Assembly: GCA_009760885.1 (NCBI GenBank)
Contig: CM019691.1
Location: 25,047,314 to 25,111,313, forward strand
DNA: 64,000 bases
Direction of reading: 5' to 3'
Source of the DNA: Achatina immaculata
Lineage: Eukaryota; Mollusca; Gastropoda; Stylommatophora; Achatinidae
The position numbers were made by a program, and so were the translations under genes. Below, in pieces: positions 11,206-23,272 of this stretch (within the stretch, counting starts at the first letter, position 1; the number at the start of each line of letters is the position of its first letter). The notes under the pieces are model-generated. The model was not told the origin of the DNA and did no database searches. It saw nothing but the letters and a program-made list of their open reading frames with translations.

Positions 11206-11690
11206 AGCTTTCTTCACCGAACCTTAGTTGGATATCTGCCAACAGGCCAACGAGGGGTAAGGGAGACAGCACTCTGCTCAGAGTGGATCCCTTCTGACCC
11301 CAGTGGCGTTTCATTTCCTTTAACCACTGGCGGCGGCCGGCTCTCTCTGTTCTAATGAACGAGAAGAAAGCATGGCACCGACAACCAACGCACATTATAT
11401 GCTGCAGACCCATTACTCTTTGTGAGGGATGGGCCAATTTCGAGACCATCAGTTGACAACACTGTAGTACACCACCGACGTGTTAGCATGAACCTGGCTG
11501 GCTAGCCATTTATAGGCTTCGCTCGATGGACAAACCACTCACTTCTGTGTCGAACCACTGTCCAGGAAGGGAGTGGAAACCTTTCTCCCCATGCACAGAA
11601 CTCAATAGCACTTTTTTGCCAAAAGAACAGAAAAGTAACAAAAGCAATAACAAAAAGAAATAAATCCTTTTCACAGAAGATATTGGTCAT
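11206..11690 (-). other. Flank of the 18S fragment, possible 5' ETS
   Basis: Relatively GC-rich sequence immediately upstream of the 18S start, without recognisable protein coding. If the insertion copied a contiguous piece of rDNA, this is external transcribed spacer. It may equally be unrelated intron. Confidence 0.3.
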
Positions 11691-12623
11691 CTGGCAAGTT
11701 CTAATTTTATGTGAGTAAGATGTTTCTTTTTTTTACTATTTAATTAGTATTTGCCCTTCTATTTTTATATGCTTCTTATATGCTTTATCCAGTGTTTTTG
11801 CCTCACTTTAGCATGAAGGAGCTGGATGTAAAATGTAGTGATATTACACATGAACTTACGTAAAGGACATAAGAACTGTAGATGAACACCAAAATGATAA
11901 TACCAGCTGCTGTACATTGAGGGACATATTAAGGAAGAGATCTGAGCATCTATTGATTTGTCTGGGGTGTAAAGATGATGATGGTGATCCTTACTAAATA
12001 ATTGATAAAACTGTACCAATTGTAGCTCCGAGTGCCAATTTTTCTTTCTAGAATTTGCGATACATTGTGACTGTGTTAATAGCTCGCTTTAGCATTTTCA
12101 GTATGGTTTTACAGTTTTTTTTCCTATTTGCTGAATGAGATGGATATCAAGTTACCATTTTTGGAGACATAAGAACAGAGAAAAGGTCATTCTAAAGGAA
12201 GATGCAACTCATGTAACCCTTTCACACCTGAAGTAATTTCCATGCTTTGCTAGAATAAATTTTGACGAGAAATTTTAGCAGAAACTATAAGGAAGTTACT
12301 CTATAATTTAAAAATACAGATCAGGTTAGAAATATGCTACCTCTCATTTTATTCGCTTTGCCTAAATATTGTTCTGAGCACTGATTCACATAAGCATGCA
12401 AGATCTACCAACCCTGGCAGTGCTGTTTTGAGTGAAAGAATTAATGCAGATATATGAGGCAGTCTACTCAATCATGATGTAAAACCTTATACAGTTTTGT
12501 TTTTTTTCTGACACCTTAGAAGAATTCATTTCACCAATATAATTTTTCAGATACTCAATATATGAATAAGACACAATGATAATAACATGGAAAATAACAA
12601 TAATAAAATGAAATATAACAAAC

Positions 12624-12745
12624 CTCTTGAAGTAATGTTGCGAATGTCTGCAGAAATGTCTTGCCGTGCCTTACAATATAATGTTTCCTAGGTCGCCCAT
12701 CTCTGCCAACTTCTAATGGTGGATCATAGCAAAACAGTAGCCCAG
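12624..12745 (-). CDS. FOCAD: FOCAD exon (LLFCYDP block)
   Basis: 122 bp. Acceptor gctgtttcacacag, donor gtttgt. The split alanine codon is followed by GLLFCYDPPLEVGRDGRPRK, then HGKTFLQTFATLLQE. The vertebrate counterpart is GMLFCYDVSMYQSKDGKPLN and the following VHEV region. It ends in phase 0 and joins the exon at 8740. Confidence 0.95.
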
Positions 12746-13017
12746 CTGTGTGAAACAGCAATAAAGAGAAAAAGCACAAAATATTAGGAAAAAACTTCTT
12801 CACTATTTCTCAGAAGAATAATTCACTTTGTTTTTCTTACTTTTACAAGCATTTTAGTTTGTATGAAATATTCATATACTTTTTTTATGAATTGTACAGG
12901 CATATCTAGGCTGATTGTTGGGATGTTCTTTATGAACTGTTCAAAAACATTCTGGACTAACCATTTCTGAGCATGTCATTTTATCTCTTAATAATTCCAT
13001 ATAAAGTGTATAAAGTA

Positions 13018-13345
13018 GAACAGATTCAAGACCAACACAGAGATAAGACAGATGAGTGAACAACAACCTGTCTCATGGGTGATCAGAAAAAGGAGATGGA
13101 CATATACTGGCCACGTGATGAAAAGAAACAATCAGAGAATCCCAAAACAAGTTATCAAGTGAAACACAACAGGCCAAAGAAAAAGAGGTTTACCTTTAAA
13201 GAGGACAATGCTAAGAGAGGCCTAAGTAGCAGGCATAAAATCCCTTGATGAGTTTGAAAGGCTTCTCAAAAACAGAAAAACTTGGTGAACTACCATGTGA
13301 GCCCTATGCGATGTTTAACAGCATGGGAAGGATGTAAGATATAAT
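13018..13345 (+). mobile_element. LINE-A 3' end fragment
   Basis: Same as other LINE-A 3' parts: RKRRWTYTGHVMKRNNQRIP, then RKRGLPLKRTMLREA with breaks and the cat(g)ggaaggat tail. It lies between the FOCAD exons at 12745 and 14448. Confidence 0.8.
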
Positions 13346-14447
13346 TTCATACATATGGCAACTGTATGCAATAAGCAGCTCAACTATTCATTTACTGATG
13401 TTTAATTCACCTTTACCAAATTCTAGACCACAAAGTCTTGCAGCCATCATTTGGCTAATGCAGTGAGCATTTATTGGCTCCAGTGCTCTGCTGTTTTTAA
13501 ACTGGAAATAATTAGAAACTAAAAGAGGACGAGGTGAGCATAATCTGTGGGCTAAAGCGTAACTGTCTTTTACATTGTTCCCTCCTTCATTCTACACTGC
13601 TGACTTGATATAATGGGTCACTTGGGACCAAAATATGGGACTGCATTGTAATTTAGTTAGGAAGTACCATCATCCATACATTCTGGTCACATCCATTGGT
13701 GCTCTGATCTCCTCTCTCTTTATACTCCTTCAGGATGCAACAACTGATTACAGCTGTTCTCTGCTGGCTGACCATCTGTCTGAAGCTCTGAATGAATGAT
13801 TCATTTTTTGCCGCCCCAAGTTTCACCCCCCCTCCCCCAACTCCTTCATTCACAACAATTAGCAGAAACTGTACAAGCTTGAAGGATAGAGAGTGAAAGC
13901 CCCACACTAGAATTTCTTCTGCTGGAGCACTTATTCAGAGCTGATCTACACTGCCAGACTGTGTTCAATGAAGGACCAAAGACAAAAATTATAAGGCTGC
14001 CACAGACACACACGAAAAAAACAAGAACAGTGGACTGTGCCCTGGTGTTAGGCTCCAAAAATAGTGTGACTCTGTATTTAATGTTTAGGAAAAAAAAAAA
14101 GACAAAAAGTGACATTTTAAAACATGATAAAAACTATAGTTTTCAATGCCATTCAGAAGAATGAGCATGAAGAGACAGAGCATGTATTAGAACCAGATAA
14201 TCTTGGTAAAAGAACAGAGAAAATAAGGAATGAGGTACAAATAGGGAGAACACAAAGCAAGATTTTTTTTTTTTCAGGATCTCCATCATAAGAAATTATC
14301 TGTAATCCACATGAAAGAGAAACAATGTACCTGCAACATCTATATTTCACCTAATGGGAATTCCCATTTGCTACATGGAAATCTGCCACATGCCCAGAAA
14401 CTAGAAATCTACACTAGATCCAATCCAGCATAAGTTCACATTATTAC

Positions 14448-14636
14448 CTGCTAGTCCTGGACGCAGACCTTGTTGTTTGCACCTGTCATACTGTTGGAGC
14501 AGAAATTTTGGGACTGTCTCTAACGCCTTGCCCTGACTGACTGCTATGCCTTGTCGTCGCAGGGAAGAATAATACACACCTCTTGGGAGATTTGATACTT
14601 CTTTGGTAATCATTGCATGGAGGAAAGTTTTGTACC
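14448..14636 (-). CDS. FOCAD: FOCAD exon (PRGVYYSSL...GLRPGLA block)
   Basis: 189 bp. Acceptor ttaccattag, donor gtaata. It reads KTFLHAMITKEVSNLPRGVY, then SQGKALETVPKFLLQQYDRC and GLRPGLA. This is a highly conserved focadhesin segment (vertebrate VNMPRGIYHSALKGG... and GLKPGLAGG). The end phase is 1, completed by the exon at 12745. Confidence 0.96.
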
Positions 14637-15039
14637 CTAATGGTAAAGTAGTAAGTAAGCTTGATTAAATATATCTTTGTAATGTTCATATATGTGAACA
14701 ACTGTATTTATACAGGTTGTCAATTACATTTGTACAGGTAGGTAATTATATTTACACAAGTGGACAGTTTTTTATTCTTTTATGAAATACATGACACATC
14801 TTGGTCATAAATTATCACAACTTACTATCATCTACCCAAAGATTTAATTGAACAGTCTTAGTTATACATTGTTGAAGCCAGTGTGTGCCAAAACATCAAG
14901 AGACACTACCGACTCACTAGTCTGTCTTGAACCTGAAGTTCCTATACAATGGGTTATATAAAAGGTTTGATGTGAAATCCTCTATTTTTAATGAGTCTGT
15001 TCAGCTTTTTTCTTTCCTCCTGTAGTTATGTAGTTACAA

Positions 15040-15825
15040 GGAATGTTAGTGAAGATGTAGACAAAGAATATTACGATGCCATAAAAATTAGATATGCTGA
15101 TGACATTGTATTGCTGTTCACAATACAAAAAGGAAAGGAAAAACTAATTACGTCAGTCTGTACGAACAGTGAAAAGCAAAACCTCTATCTTAATGCAAAG
15201 AAAACTAAACTGATGACAACTGACAAAACAAACAAGGCAACTGAAATATATTTCAATGAGGAAAACTTGGAAGAGGTGGAGAGTTTTGAATATCTTGGAT
15301 CATTACTAACTAATAATGGAGGTACAATGAGGGAAATTAAAAGGAGGGCATCTATCACTCTTCAAAAAGTAAAACAACTAAAAAAGCTGTGGAGAGGAAC
15401 AGACAGAACTACAAAAATAAGATTTTTAAGAGTATGCATCTTTCCCACCGTAATATATGCCTATGAGACCTGGACACTTAACAAAACAGCTGAGAAACAC
15501 ATAAATGCCTTTGAATGTAAATGCTGCAGAACAGTTCTTCAAATATCATGGACACAAAGGTTGGCTAGTAAAAAGGATTAAACAGAGAAAACTTAAATAT
15601 TCTGGATACATTAGACATGAGAATTTAGAGAAGACAGTCTTGGAAAGATACATAATATGAAAATGAAAGAGAGGAAGACCAAGGTGAAGATGGCTGCAAG
15701 ACATCGCTGATAATCTGCAAATGGATGCATCAGCAGCAGGGCATCTTGCTTACAATCAAGAGGCCTACAGGAGAGCTGTTAAGGAGGCAAAGTTCCATAA
15801 GGGACATGCAAATGACTGACTGAGT
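15040..15825 (+). mobile_element. LINE-B copy with YADD reverse transcriptase motif
   Basis: A 196-codon open stretch (14991-15581) holds IRYADDIVLLF, the polymerase YADD box, then the YLGSLLTNNGGTMREIKRRA thumb-region block, FLRVCIFPTVIYAYETWTLN and FECKCCRTVLQISWTQ. A frame break near 15575 is followed by the degenerate tail and GGACATGCAAATGA. Fingers and endonuclease are missing, so this is a 5'-truncated copy. Confidence 0.88.
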
Positions 15826-16503
15826 TATGTAGTTATTTTACTGTCCATTTTTTAAAACTGTTATTTACCTTATTGTTCCATGGGTGAACCTCTTCTGTCT
15901 TGGAAAGTAAAAATCTTGAGAGAAAATCTAAAGACACATTTATCTGATCTGATTCCATTAATCAAACCTTTACCTTCTGAGGAATATTTGACAGCAATTT
16001 CTGATCTCCATGGTTGCCTTAGTCATAAAAATTTGACCACAACTGCAGAAATGATCGACTACTGACTGTTTACTAAAGTCTGGAATGACCGAATTTCAAT
16101 GCTTTGTATTATCTGGTTACAGTCCTCATCTCATCTAGTTCTTTTACGAAACCTTTCCTTAAATATCTCATGACTGATGTGTGGGTCTTATTTTGAAGGT
16201 TCCCTCCCCTCCCCCCTCCCCGAGTTAATTTTATCTTTTACTTTTCTCAGCTGTAAAGACTATATGATCAATTTCACTTGCATGGTTTTTAATCTTAGGG
16301 AAAATATATGATGAAAGATGAAGCAGGGCAAACCTTCTGAAAAAAAGAATGTTTAAAAAAAACACAACTAGTTGTAACCCATGAAATAAATGATGGGAAA
16401 AAATGTGAATAAAAACATTAATGCTATTCAAATTCATTTCTTTTTTCCAACAGCATTTTAACACCACCAACAAAATGAATGAATAATGGTTCAAACCCAT
16501 CAC

Positions 16504-16675
16504 CTGCAATCTGTTCAGCATCTGTCTGTTGCTGCAGAAGTTGCATGTAACAATAGCCTGGGACTTGGGGAAACATTTGGTTTACGTCAATGCTCAAATA
16601 TTCAGCATCATTGCTGGCACCCACCTGTTGCTGTCTGGCTGCCATCTCAGCCTGCTCATAGAGCTCTTCTGTGAC
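16504..16675 (-). CDS. FOCAD: FOCAD exon (PGYCYMQLL block)
   Basis: 172 bp = 57 codons + 1. Acceptor atcccccaacag, donor gtgatg. It starts VTEELYEQAEMAARQQQ, has a linker longer than the vertebrate acidic one, and ends PGYCYMQLLQQQTDAEQIA plus one base. The vertebrate counterpart is PEELDDDEDVEDVDLSVPGSCYLKLL. The split glycine codon is completed at 14636. Confidence 0.9.
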
Positions 16676-17187
16676 CTGTTGGGGGATATTTGGTCACCGA
16701 TATTAGTTTATCTAACATGCAAAGTCTTTGAATGAAAGCACGCATTGCTCACCTCCTATCTAAACTGGTTGTTGGTCATGACCCCATCTGTATTATAATG
16801 TGATATTATATTCTTTATAACGTACTAGTACAGTCAGAGCTGAACTGAATGCTTACATTCACTTCACTTTAGATCCACTTACTACTCCAGATGGTTTACT
16901 CATATTCATCTGAATACTGTCTTGAACATAAGAAATAAATCTCAAGTGCTCAAACCAACAGAATGTGATAGATTTAATCTTTTGACCCAAAAATACCTTT
17001 TTAAAAGAATCTAGTATAAACTTCAATATAAAATCTGCTAAATGTCTTGGTTAACAACAATCACTAAATATTTAAACAAAAATCTTGCACAAAAAAAAAA
17101 GAAAAAAAAAAACCAAACATTTTGTTTTATACACATTACTTATGCCACAGGAAAACAACCTGGTAGAACAAAGAACTACAGCAGCAT

Positions 17188-17495
17188 ACTCGTTCATTCA
17201 TTCATTTGCATGTCCCTTGAGGAAGTTTGCCTCCCTAACAGCATTCCTGTAGGTCTCTCGGTTGTGAGCACGATGCCCTGCTGCTGATGCATCCATCTGC
17301 AGATCATCAACGATGTCTTGCAGCCATCTTCGCCTTGGTCTTCCTCTCTTTCTTTTTCCCGTTATGTACCCTTCCAAGACGGTCTTCTCTAGATTATCAT
17401 GACGTTTAATGTGTCCAAAATGTTTAAGTTTTCTCTGTTTAATCCTCTTTACTAGCCAGCCTTCTTCAGTATTAAGTTCTTGTACTATGGATATA
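17188..17495 (-). mobile_element. LINE-B 3' end fragment next to a FOCAD donor
   Basis: On the plus strand it begins with the reverse complement of the (ATGA)n tail and runs to cttgtactatggata. It ends about 25 bp from the donor of the exon at 17521. It carries the same GHIKRHDNLEKTVLEG region as the other copies. Confidence 0.82.
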
Positions 17496-17520
17496 CTGAA
17501 ATATCTAAATTATAACTGAC

Positions 17521-17655
17521 CTTTCGAGGGAGGTAACTGACGTGGAATTGCCCATTGTTGAATTTTGCCAGAGCTACGTATGCTGCAGCACTGACAAGCT
17601 GGTTAGGACTGTTGGAGTAAAGCCACAGGCTTTCAACTGCCTCTTCCATAAAACC
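17521..17655 (-). CDS. FOCAD: FOCAD exon (VSAAAYVALAKF block)
   Basis: 135 bp, 45 codons, phase 0 both ends. Acceptor ttccctcaag, donor gtcagt. The translation begins GFMEEAVESLWLYSNSPNQL, continues VSAAAYVALAKFNNGQFHVS and ends YLPRK. It matches vertebrate VLSFLWTHTQNKDPIVANAA and HLPEK. A LINE-B 3' fragment ends only about 25 bp beyond the donor, so the donor context is crowded. Confidence 0.9.
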
Positions 17656-17724
17656 CTTGAGGGAAAAAAATATTGTAGACTTTTAACACAGTGTGGGGGG
17701 GGGGGGGGTTGGGTTGTGAAGATG

Positions 17725-18055
17725 CCTGTCCAATGAGGCAATCAACGACCCATAGCTGATATGTTAGCATCAGGGTTAGCTATCCATAGCTGACCAAGAC
17801 CCTGTCCCACCTCTCCGTGGTACCACCAGCAAAAGGCCTAGCCTGGCTAACGGGGCAGGAATCACCATAGTCCCCATGGTGGTGGAGTCTGCTAAAGAAG
17901 CATTGCACACCCTCTGCTCTTTAGCTGTACTCTGGGACCGAAAAAAATAGCTGTCATAACCTGCTCCCACGCCGATACGATGCTGTGCCTCAACACCTCT
18001 ACAGCATCGGCTGCAAAGAAAAACAGCTCACAGTTACAGGGAGTTCGTACAAGTA
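17725..18055 (-). repeat. Family E dispersed repeat, copy 1
   Basis: About 330 bp sharing ccaagaccctgtcccacctc, ggctaacggggcag, gtggagtctgctaa and cggctgcaaagaa with copy 4 (34268-34600) and, inverted, with copies 2 and 3. It has no tRNA boxes, no open frame and no clear terminal repeat. It belongs to no family I can name. Confidence 0.75.
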
Positions 18056-18519
18056 CAAGTTAACGCAGTGGGGTTTTCTGCATTACAATCATTGCTAGAT
18101 TTCCACCATAAATCCATCATCATCATCATTATCATCATCAAACTATGGAGTGAATAATACTGTTACACATTTGAAACAAAATATTCGAGCACCTCTCACT
18201 GCCTCTCATACAGTCTGTCCTACATCTGGGAGTTTAGTGTTAAAGAATTCTTTGGTCCCGTATGTCTTTCATGCTTTCTTTATCCACACTGGGCTCAGTT
18301 CATTGACCTGGCAGGACGTAACTAGCATTCCAGTCATTACAATGATCACCCCATGATTAAAATGCCAGAGATAGCACGGGTGACTTTGTTCCTTCACAAA
18401 ACATACAGGTGCAAAAGTACATAACTGAGAAACTATTTTTCTAGCAAATAACTAGTGTCTAAAATGTGCAGCAGAAAACAGTTCTAATTTGCACATGGGA
18501 CCTAGCTTACACTTCCTTC

Positions 18520-18645
18520 CTTCCTCGCCTTCTTTCCCCATATCTGGGTCATAGGCCATCAACAAGGACTCTCCACTTATTTCTGTCTTGGGTTGTTTCT
18601 TCTATCTGTTTCCAGGTGTAGTCCATTTTTTTTATCTCTGCTTAC
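18520..18645 (-). mobile_element. LINE 3' end fragment
   Basis: The minus strand reads DRNKWRVLVDGL followed by a stop and PRYGERRRG, the common C-terminus of some invertebrate LINE reverse transcriptases. It is short, so family and extent are uncertain. Confidence 0.55.
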
Positions 18646-18952
18646 ATTAATGGTTACTAAAATGTGCAATGTGCAGTACCATTTCCAAGATGTGGTAGTA
18701 GTGGTGGTGGTGGTGAGAGGGGGTGTGATAGAAGGGGAACGACAAGGAACTTGGAACTATTTGAGTGAAATATATTTTGGGGAGATGGTAGAAATGTAGC
18801 CTGGGGCTTGAGGAGGAGAGAATCACATCACTGGTTAACATACATACTCATGACAAGAAAGTCATTAAGTGCAGTTTTATATGACCACAGTCCATCACCT
18901 TTTTAAGCATTAAAATTGATTTTAAAAGACTTTTGTTAAAAAGTGTCCTTAC

Positions 18953-19214
18953 TTCATATTCTTCAGTTTCAACAGCCAGGTCAGGAACCAGGGAAAGAAG
19001 CTTACAAATGCCAGTGATGACCAGTGGTCTCATCTCATCCCTCAGCTTCTCACCAAGCGCTGACCACACCGAATGCAAGTCGGTGACCTCTGCCTGGCAC
19101 AGGAGGCACAATCCTTCCAGTGCTAACACGGAGGCAGCTGTGTCTCTTATACCGCTGGCTGTATTGAGTATATCAGAGAGAGGGGCCAGCATGTCAGATC
19201 CATGTTGCTCTGGT
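18953..19214 (-). CDS. FOCAD: FOCAD exon (LCQAEV..VWSALGEKL block)
   Basis: 262 bp. Acceptor gtttctctcag, donor gtaagg. It reads PEQHGSDMLAPLSDILN, then LEGLCLLCQAEVTDLHSVWS, then MRPLVITGICKLLSLVPDLA and ends ETEEYE. It matches vertebrate focadhesin at high identity, including the EYE| exon border. The first base completes a split lysine codon from the exon at 21155. Confidence 0.96.
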
Positions 19215-19344
19215 CTGAGAGAAACAAGAAACAGACCACTTTCATGAAGTTGTGTCTTTTAGACATCTGCAGAAGGAGGGAGTGACTGAAAAATAAAACC
19301 ATAAACATAAAAAAAGGCAATATATGGCGCCCAGCAAAAGAAAA

Positions 19345-19492
19345 AACAAAAAGCATAGGTGGTCTCAGGACATCACAGAAACTCTGAATATGTCACTGTG
19401 AGATGCTGGTCAACTTGTGCAAGGCAACTCTGCATTCAAGAAGGCAGTAGGAGGGACAACGTTCTGGAAAGGACATGCCACATGAAGAGAAA
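19345..19492 (+). mobile_element. LINE-D 3' end fragment
   Basis: It shares gggacaacgttctggaaagg with the copy at 35005-35205 and encodes a degenerate QDAGQLAQDRAAFREA-type end. It lies just outside the FOCAD exon at 19214. Confidence 0.65.
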
Positions 19493-19869
19493 TATGTGCA
19501 TACACATATACTGTACCTACAGAAAACACTGCAAATTACTGAAAACAAACATTGATTACATGAAACTAAAAATATGTGCAGAAGACAATATAAAATATTC
19601 CTCCGAGTTCCCTAAAACAATACTTCAGGAATTAAAGAAATATAAACTGACAACTGTATCTGGAAGCTTCAATATCTAATTCCATAGATCACTTGAAAGA
19701 TCAAAAAACAACTTCATCAAATGTTTGAGCCCCTTTATACTCCTGCTATAGGGGCAACCCCCTTGGATCATGACTGCCCCCTTGGATCATGACTATCAGG
19801 GAGCACAAGACTATGAGTTGTAGTGGTAGGCTTTTTTTCTATTTTTCTTTCCCCTTGCTGGAGCAGGAG

Positions 19870-20302
19870 CTCATGCTGTCTCTTGTGTGACATTGAATCA
19901 TACTCATGCTGTCTCTTGTGTGACATTGAATCATACTCATGCTGTCTCTTGTGTGACATTGAATCATACTCATGCTGTCTCTTATGTGACACTGAATCAA
20001 ACTCATGCTGTCTCTTGTGTGACACCGAATTATACTCATGCTGTCTCTTGTGTGACACCGAATCATACTCATGCTGTCTCTTGTGTGACACTGAATTATA
20101 CTCATGCTGTCTCTTGTGTGACACTGAATTATACTCATGCTGTCTCTTGTGTGACACTGAATTATATTCATGCTGTCTCCTTGTATGACACTGAATCATA
20201 CTCATGCTGTCTCTTGTGTGACACTGAATTATACTCATGCTGTCTCCTTGTGTGACACTGAATCATACTCATGCTGTCTCTTGTGTGACACTGAATCATA
20301 CA
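19870..20302. repeat. 33-bp minisatellite, ~13 copies
   Basis: Unit catgctgtctcttgtgtgac plus a t(t/c)gaatcatact tail, with few substitutions. Because 33 is a multiple of 3, both strands show long open frames with 11-residue repeats (HTHAVSCVTLN, QCHTRDSMSMI). These are side effects of period and purity and not evidence of a protein. Confidence 0.95.
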
Positions 20303-21154
20303 ATCACTGCTCTTTCCTTAGACTATCTCATGTGTTTCCCATTGTAGATAAATTTGCTATAGTAAAGTTGTTAGTGCTCTTATTGTTGTCCTGCACTTTA
20401 GTAGAGTGCTTAAAGTAGCTCCTCTTGTGATTCCAATGTCATACTGACATGAGACATTAATAATGCACAGATATTGCTTCAAATATTAGATCTTGTGTGA
20501 TATGTGACTTTCATTATTAGTACCTGCCCAGTATAGATTGTGTACTACAGTACAATCTGGACAAGAAGTCTGATTAAGAAAAATCACTTTGGATGTAATT
20601 CTGGTTTTCTAGCATGAAAAGGAGCCTTCATTCCAGTTTCTCTCATGACATGCCCATGAGTATGAGAAGTGATCTTACTTTTTTTTTTCCACCTGGAAGA
20701 AAGTCATGACCCAGGGCCATGCTGAGAGATATGACACAGAATGCTCTTAAACAAATCCATGAAGATTACACACCAAATATGAACAAAGATGGTTAAAAAC
20801 ATTCTAAATTGTCTTCTCTTAATAATGATAAAGTAGTATCCTGCACTACCCATAGAACTGCAGGCATCTTTCCATGCCAGTTAAAACCAGTGTCTGCTGT
20901 ACTGTATTAAAAATGTCACCACTCAGTAATTTTTTTTTTAACAACCTTCTTTAATGTTCTCTTAGCTCAGTCAAATACACTTTGTTACTTTTTATGATTT
21001 CATCATTCTGAAGTAATACTGCTGACTGTAAGTTCTCTACTCAATTCTTTGCTCATCTCTGAGAAATACTTCTGTCAGCTTTCTCTCTCACAAAGGAAAC
21101 TAAAGCTTACTTGCGTACCTTCATGGCAAAGATAACAAAAAAATACGCACTAAC

Positions 21155-21390
21155 TTGTGTTTGCATATTTCCAGAATGGCCGTAGTTCTGGCCAGCAGAA
21201 CATCATCTATCACAGCCTTGCCCTGCAGAGAGTCAGCACTTCTGTGTGGCTCATTCACCATCTGCAGAAGCTGGGGGAAGCATCGGTCTTGTTGCCGCCA
21301 CAGCAGCACCATCAGATGAATCGAGAATGCCTTCAGGTCATGGTTCTTACCTAGAGCTTGGATGGTTTTCAAGATTGGTGCGACGCACAG
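21155..21390 (-). CDS. FOCAD: FOCAD exon (WRQQDRCFPQL block)
   Basis: 236 bp = 78 codons + 2. Acceptor tttttcag, donor gttagt. It reads LCVAPILKTIQALGKNHDLK, then HLMVLLWRQQDRCFPQLLQM, and ends with ICKHK across the junction. This is one of the best conserved focadhesin blocks (vertebrate LLTSLWEKQDRVYPELQRFM). Phase 2 at the end is completed by the first base of the exon at 19214. Confidence 0.95.
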
Positions 21391-21507
21391 CTGAAAAATG
21401 AAGAAATAAAATATTTATGAACCAGTCACTTTATCTGACATGAAAGTTTCAGAATAAGAATAAAATGGACTGGAAACCGCAGATGGAGAAAGTGGAATTA
21501 GGCTACT

Positions 21508-22060
21508 ATACTTGAAGTTGGAGGTGAAGAATGTGAAATCAGACAATCATAACTTGAAGTTGGAGGTGAAGAATTTGAAATCAGACAATCATAACTTGAA
21601 GTTGGAGGTGAAGAATGTGAAATCAGACAATCATAACTTGAAGTTGGAGGTGAAGAATGTGAAATTAAACTATCTAACTTGAAGTTGGAGGTGAAGAATT
21701 TGAAATTAAACTATCTAACTTGAAGTTGGAGGTGAAGAATTTGAAATCAGACAATCATAACTTGAAGTTGGAGGTGAAGAATGTGAAATTAAACTATCTA
21801 ACTTGAAGTTGGAGGTGAAGAATTTGAAATCAGACAATCATAACTTGAAGTTGGAGGTGAAGAATGTGAAATCAGACAATCATAACTTGAAGTTGGAGGT
21901 GAAGAATGTGAAATTAAACTATCTAACTTGAAGTTGGAGGTGAAGAATGTGAAATCAGACAATCATAACTTGAAGTTGGAGGTGAAGAATGTGAAATTAA
22001 ACTATCTAACTTGAAGTCAGGTGGGAAGAATGTGAAATCAGACAATCATAACTTTAAGTT
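21508..22060. repeat. 39/42-bp minisatellite, ~13 copies, first block
   Basis: Unit cttgaagttggaggtgaaga followed by a(t/a)tgtgaaat and either cagacaatcataa (42 bp) or taaactatctaa (39 bp). The two unit types alternate irregularly, a sign of unequal exchange. Diverged units of the same repeat reappear at 23128-23270. Confidence 0.95.
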
Positions 22061-22063
22061 CAA

Positions 22064-23127
22064 AATTCAGACTCCGGCTTCACTGCATTCGAGACAACCC
22101 CATACATGCTCAGCTGCATACTGTAGCATCCATTGAAGAGTATGTCTGCTAATAGTTCCTGTCAAATATTAGTTGTTTATGATATGTTTTCTGCCACACT
22201 GTTTGGATTTCTAGCCAGCACCTTTAATTTGTCCTAGCTCCGGCTGTCTTTTCACAGCCACACTGTTATTCCATTCCTACTCTTCATTCTCCCACAGTTT
22301 GTCCAATACAGTCTTAACAATGTCCCCCTTGTCCACTGTCAGTCTGCCATTTATTTTTGCCTGTCCAGCATATCTGTCTGCCACACCACTGCCATGTACA
22401 CCCGTATGCCCTGGACAGTAAAGCTACGTTAGGCTTGTCACAGCTGACTGGCTTAACAGATGAACCCATTCTTTTCGAAGCAAATTCTTCTCAATCTTAT
22501 GAAGTATACTCTGTGAATCCGTCACAATGACACCATTAACAACATCATGAGCAACTAACCATTTCACTGCCACTGACACAGTCTCAATTTCAATAAGCAT
22601 GCTTGAAGTGGTGACTTCAAAGCTCACGAACCCTGTGCTACTACTCTTCCATTTTGGCAGGCAACAAAACCCCAACCACTTCTGCTGTTCCGAGTCACTG
22701 AGTCATCTGTATATATTACCGTGCCGGAAGACCCACAGTGATGCTGGATGAGATCTTGAACCCAAAGTTCAGCTGCTCCCTTGTGCCCAGTCTCTACATT
22801 CACAGCCCTTCTGTATAATACCTTTGTTAGCTGAGGTTGGTTCTGTACCCATAACCAGTCATCACCTTTAGGATTGCAAATTGTCTTTACTGTATCCTCC
22901 ACCTCAGCCATCCAGGATCTGCCTCATTTGATGCCTTTTCCCTTTATCAACCCCAGCTCCTTATGGAGAGGATGATCCTTCATGCCAGCAACCCTGTTGT
23001 ATGCCTTTACCTGAGCATACTTATGTTTAGACCTCACATTCAGGATATCAAGCAGAAGGCTCATGGCCATCACCGGAGTATCCCTGATGCAACCCAAGAC
23101 CACTCTCATTGCCTCGTTCTGTTGAAC
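22064..23127 (-). mobile_element. LINE-G fragment with RNase H domain, broken
   Basis: Read on the minus strand: MRVVLGCIRDTPVMAMSLLL, KYAQVKAYNRVAG, HPLHKELGLIKGKGIK, then an RNase H fold GTVIYTDDSVTRNSRSGWGF (first acidic residue), TVSVAVKWLV, VIVTDSQSIL and CPGHTGVHGSGVAD. This is the reverse transcriptase tail plus RNase H of a non-LTR element. Frames shift repeatedly. It sits inside the 39/42-bp array, splitting it. Confidence 0.88.
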
Positions 23128-23272
23128 TTAAAGTTAGAATTAGACAATCATAACTTGAAGTTAGAAAGAATGTAAGACCAGCCTAATGTAACTTGATGAA
23201 ATGGAAAGAATGTGAAGTCAGACTAACATAACTTGAAGTCTGAGGGGAAGAATGTGAGAATGAATTATCATA
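23128..23272. repeat. Continuation of the 39/42-bp minisatellite, diverged
   Basis: Three or four degenerate units (acttgaag ... gaagaatgtga ... cagac(t)aa) beyond the LINE-G fragment, on the same strand and related to the array at 21508-22060. Confidence 0.8.

Noticed and set aside
11081..11449. 122-codon minus-strand frame
   Set aside because: It overlaps the 18S fragment and its flank; rRNA identity explains it better.
19839..20255. Long open frames on both strands with 11-residue repeats
   Set aside because: They follow from a pure 33-bp array; no start context, no homology, and both strands are open at once.
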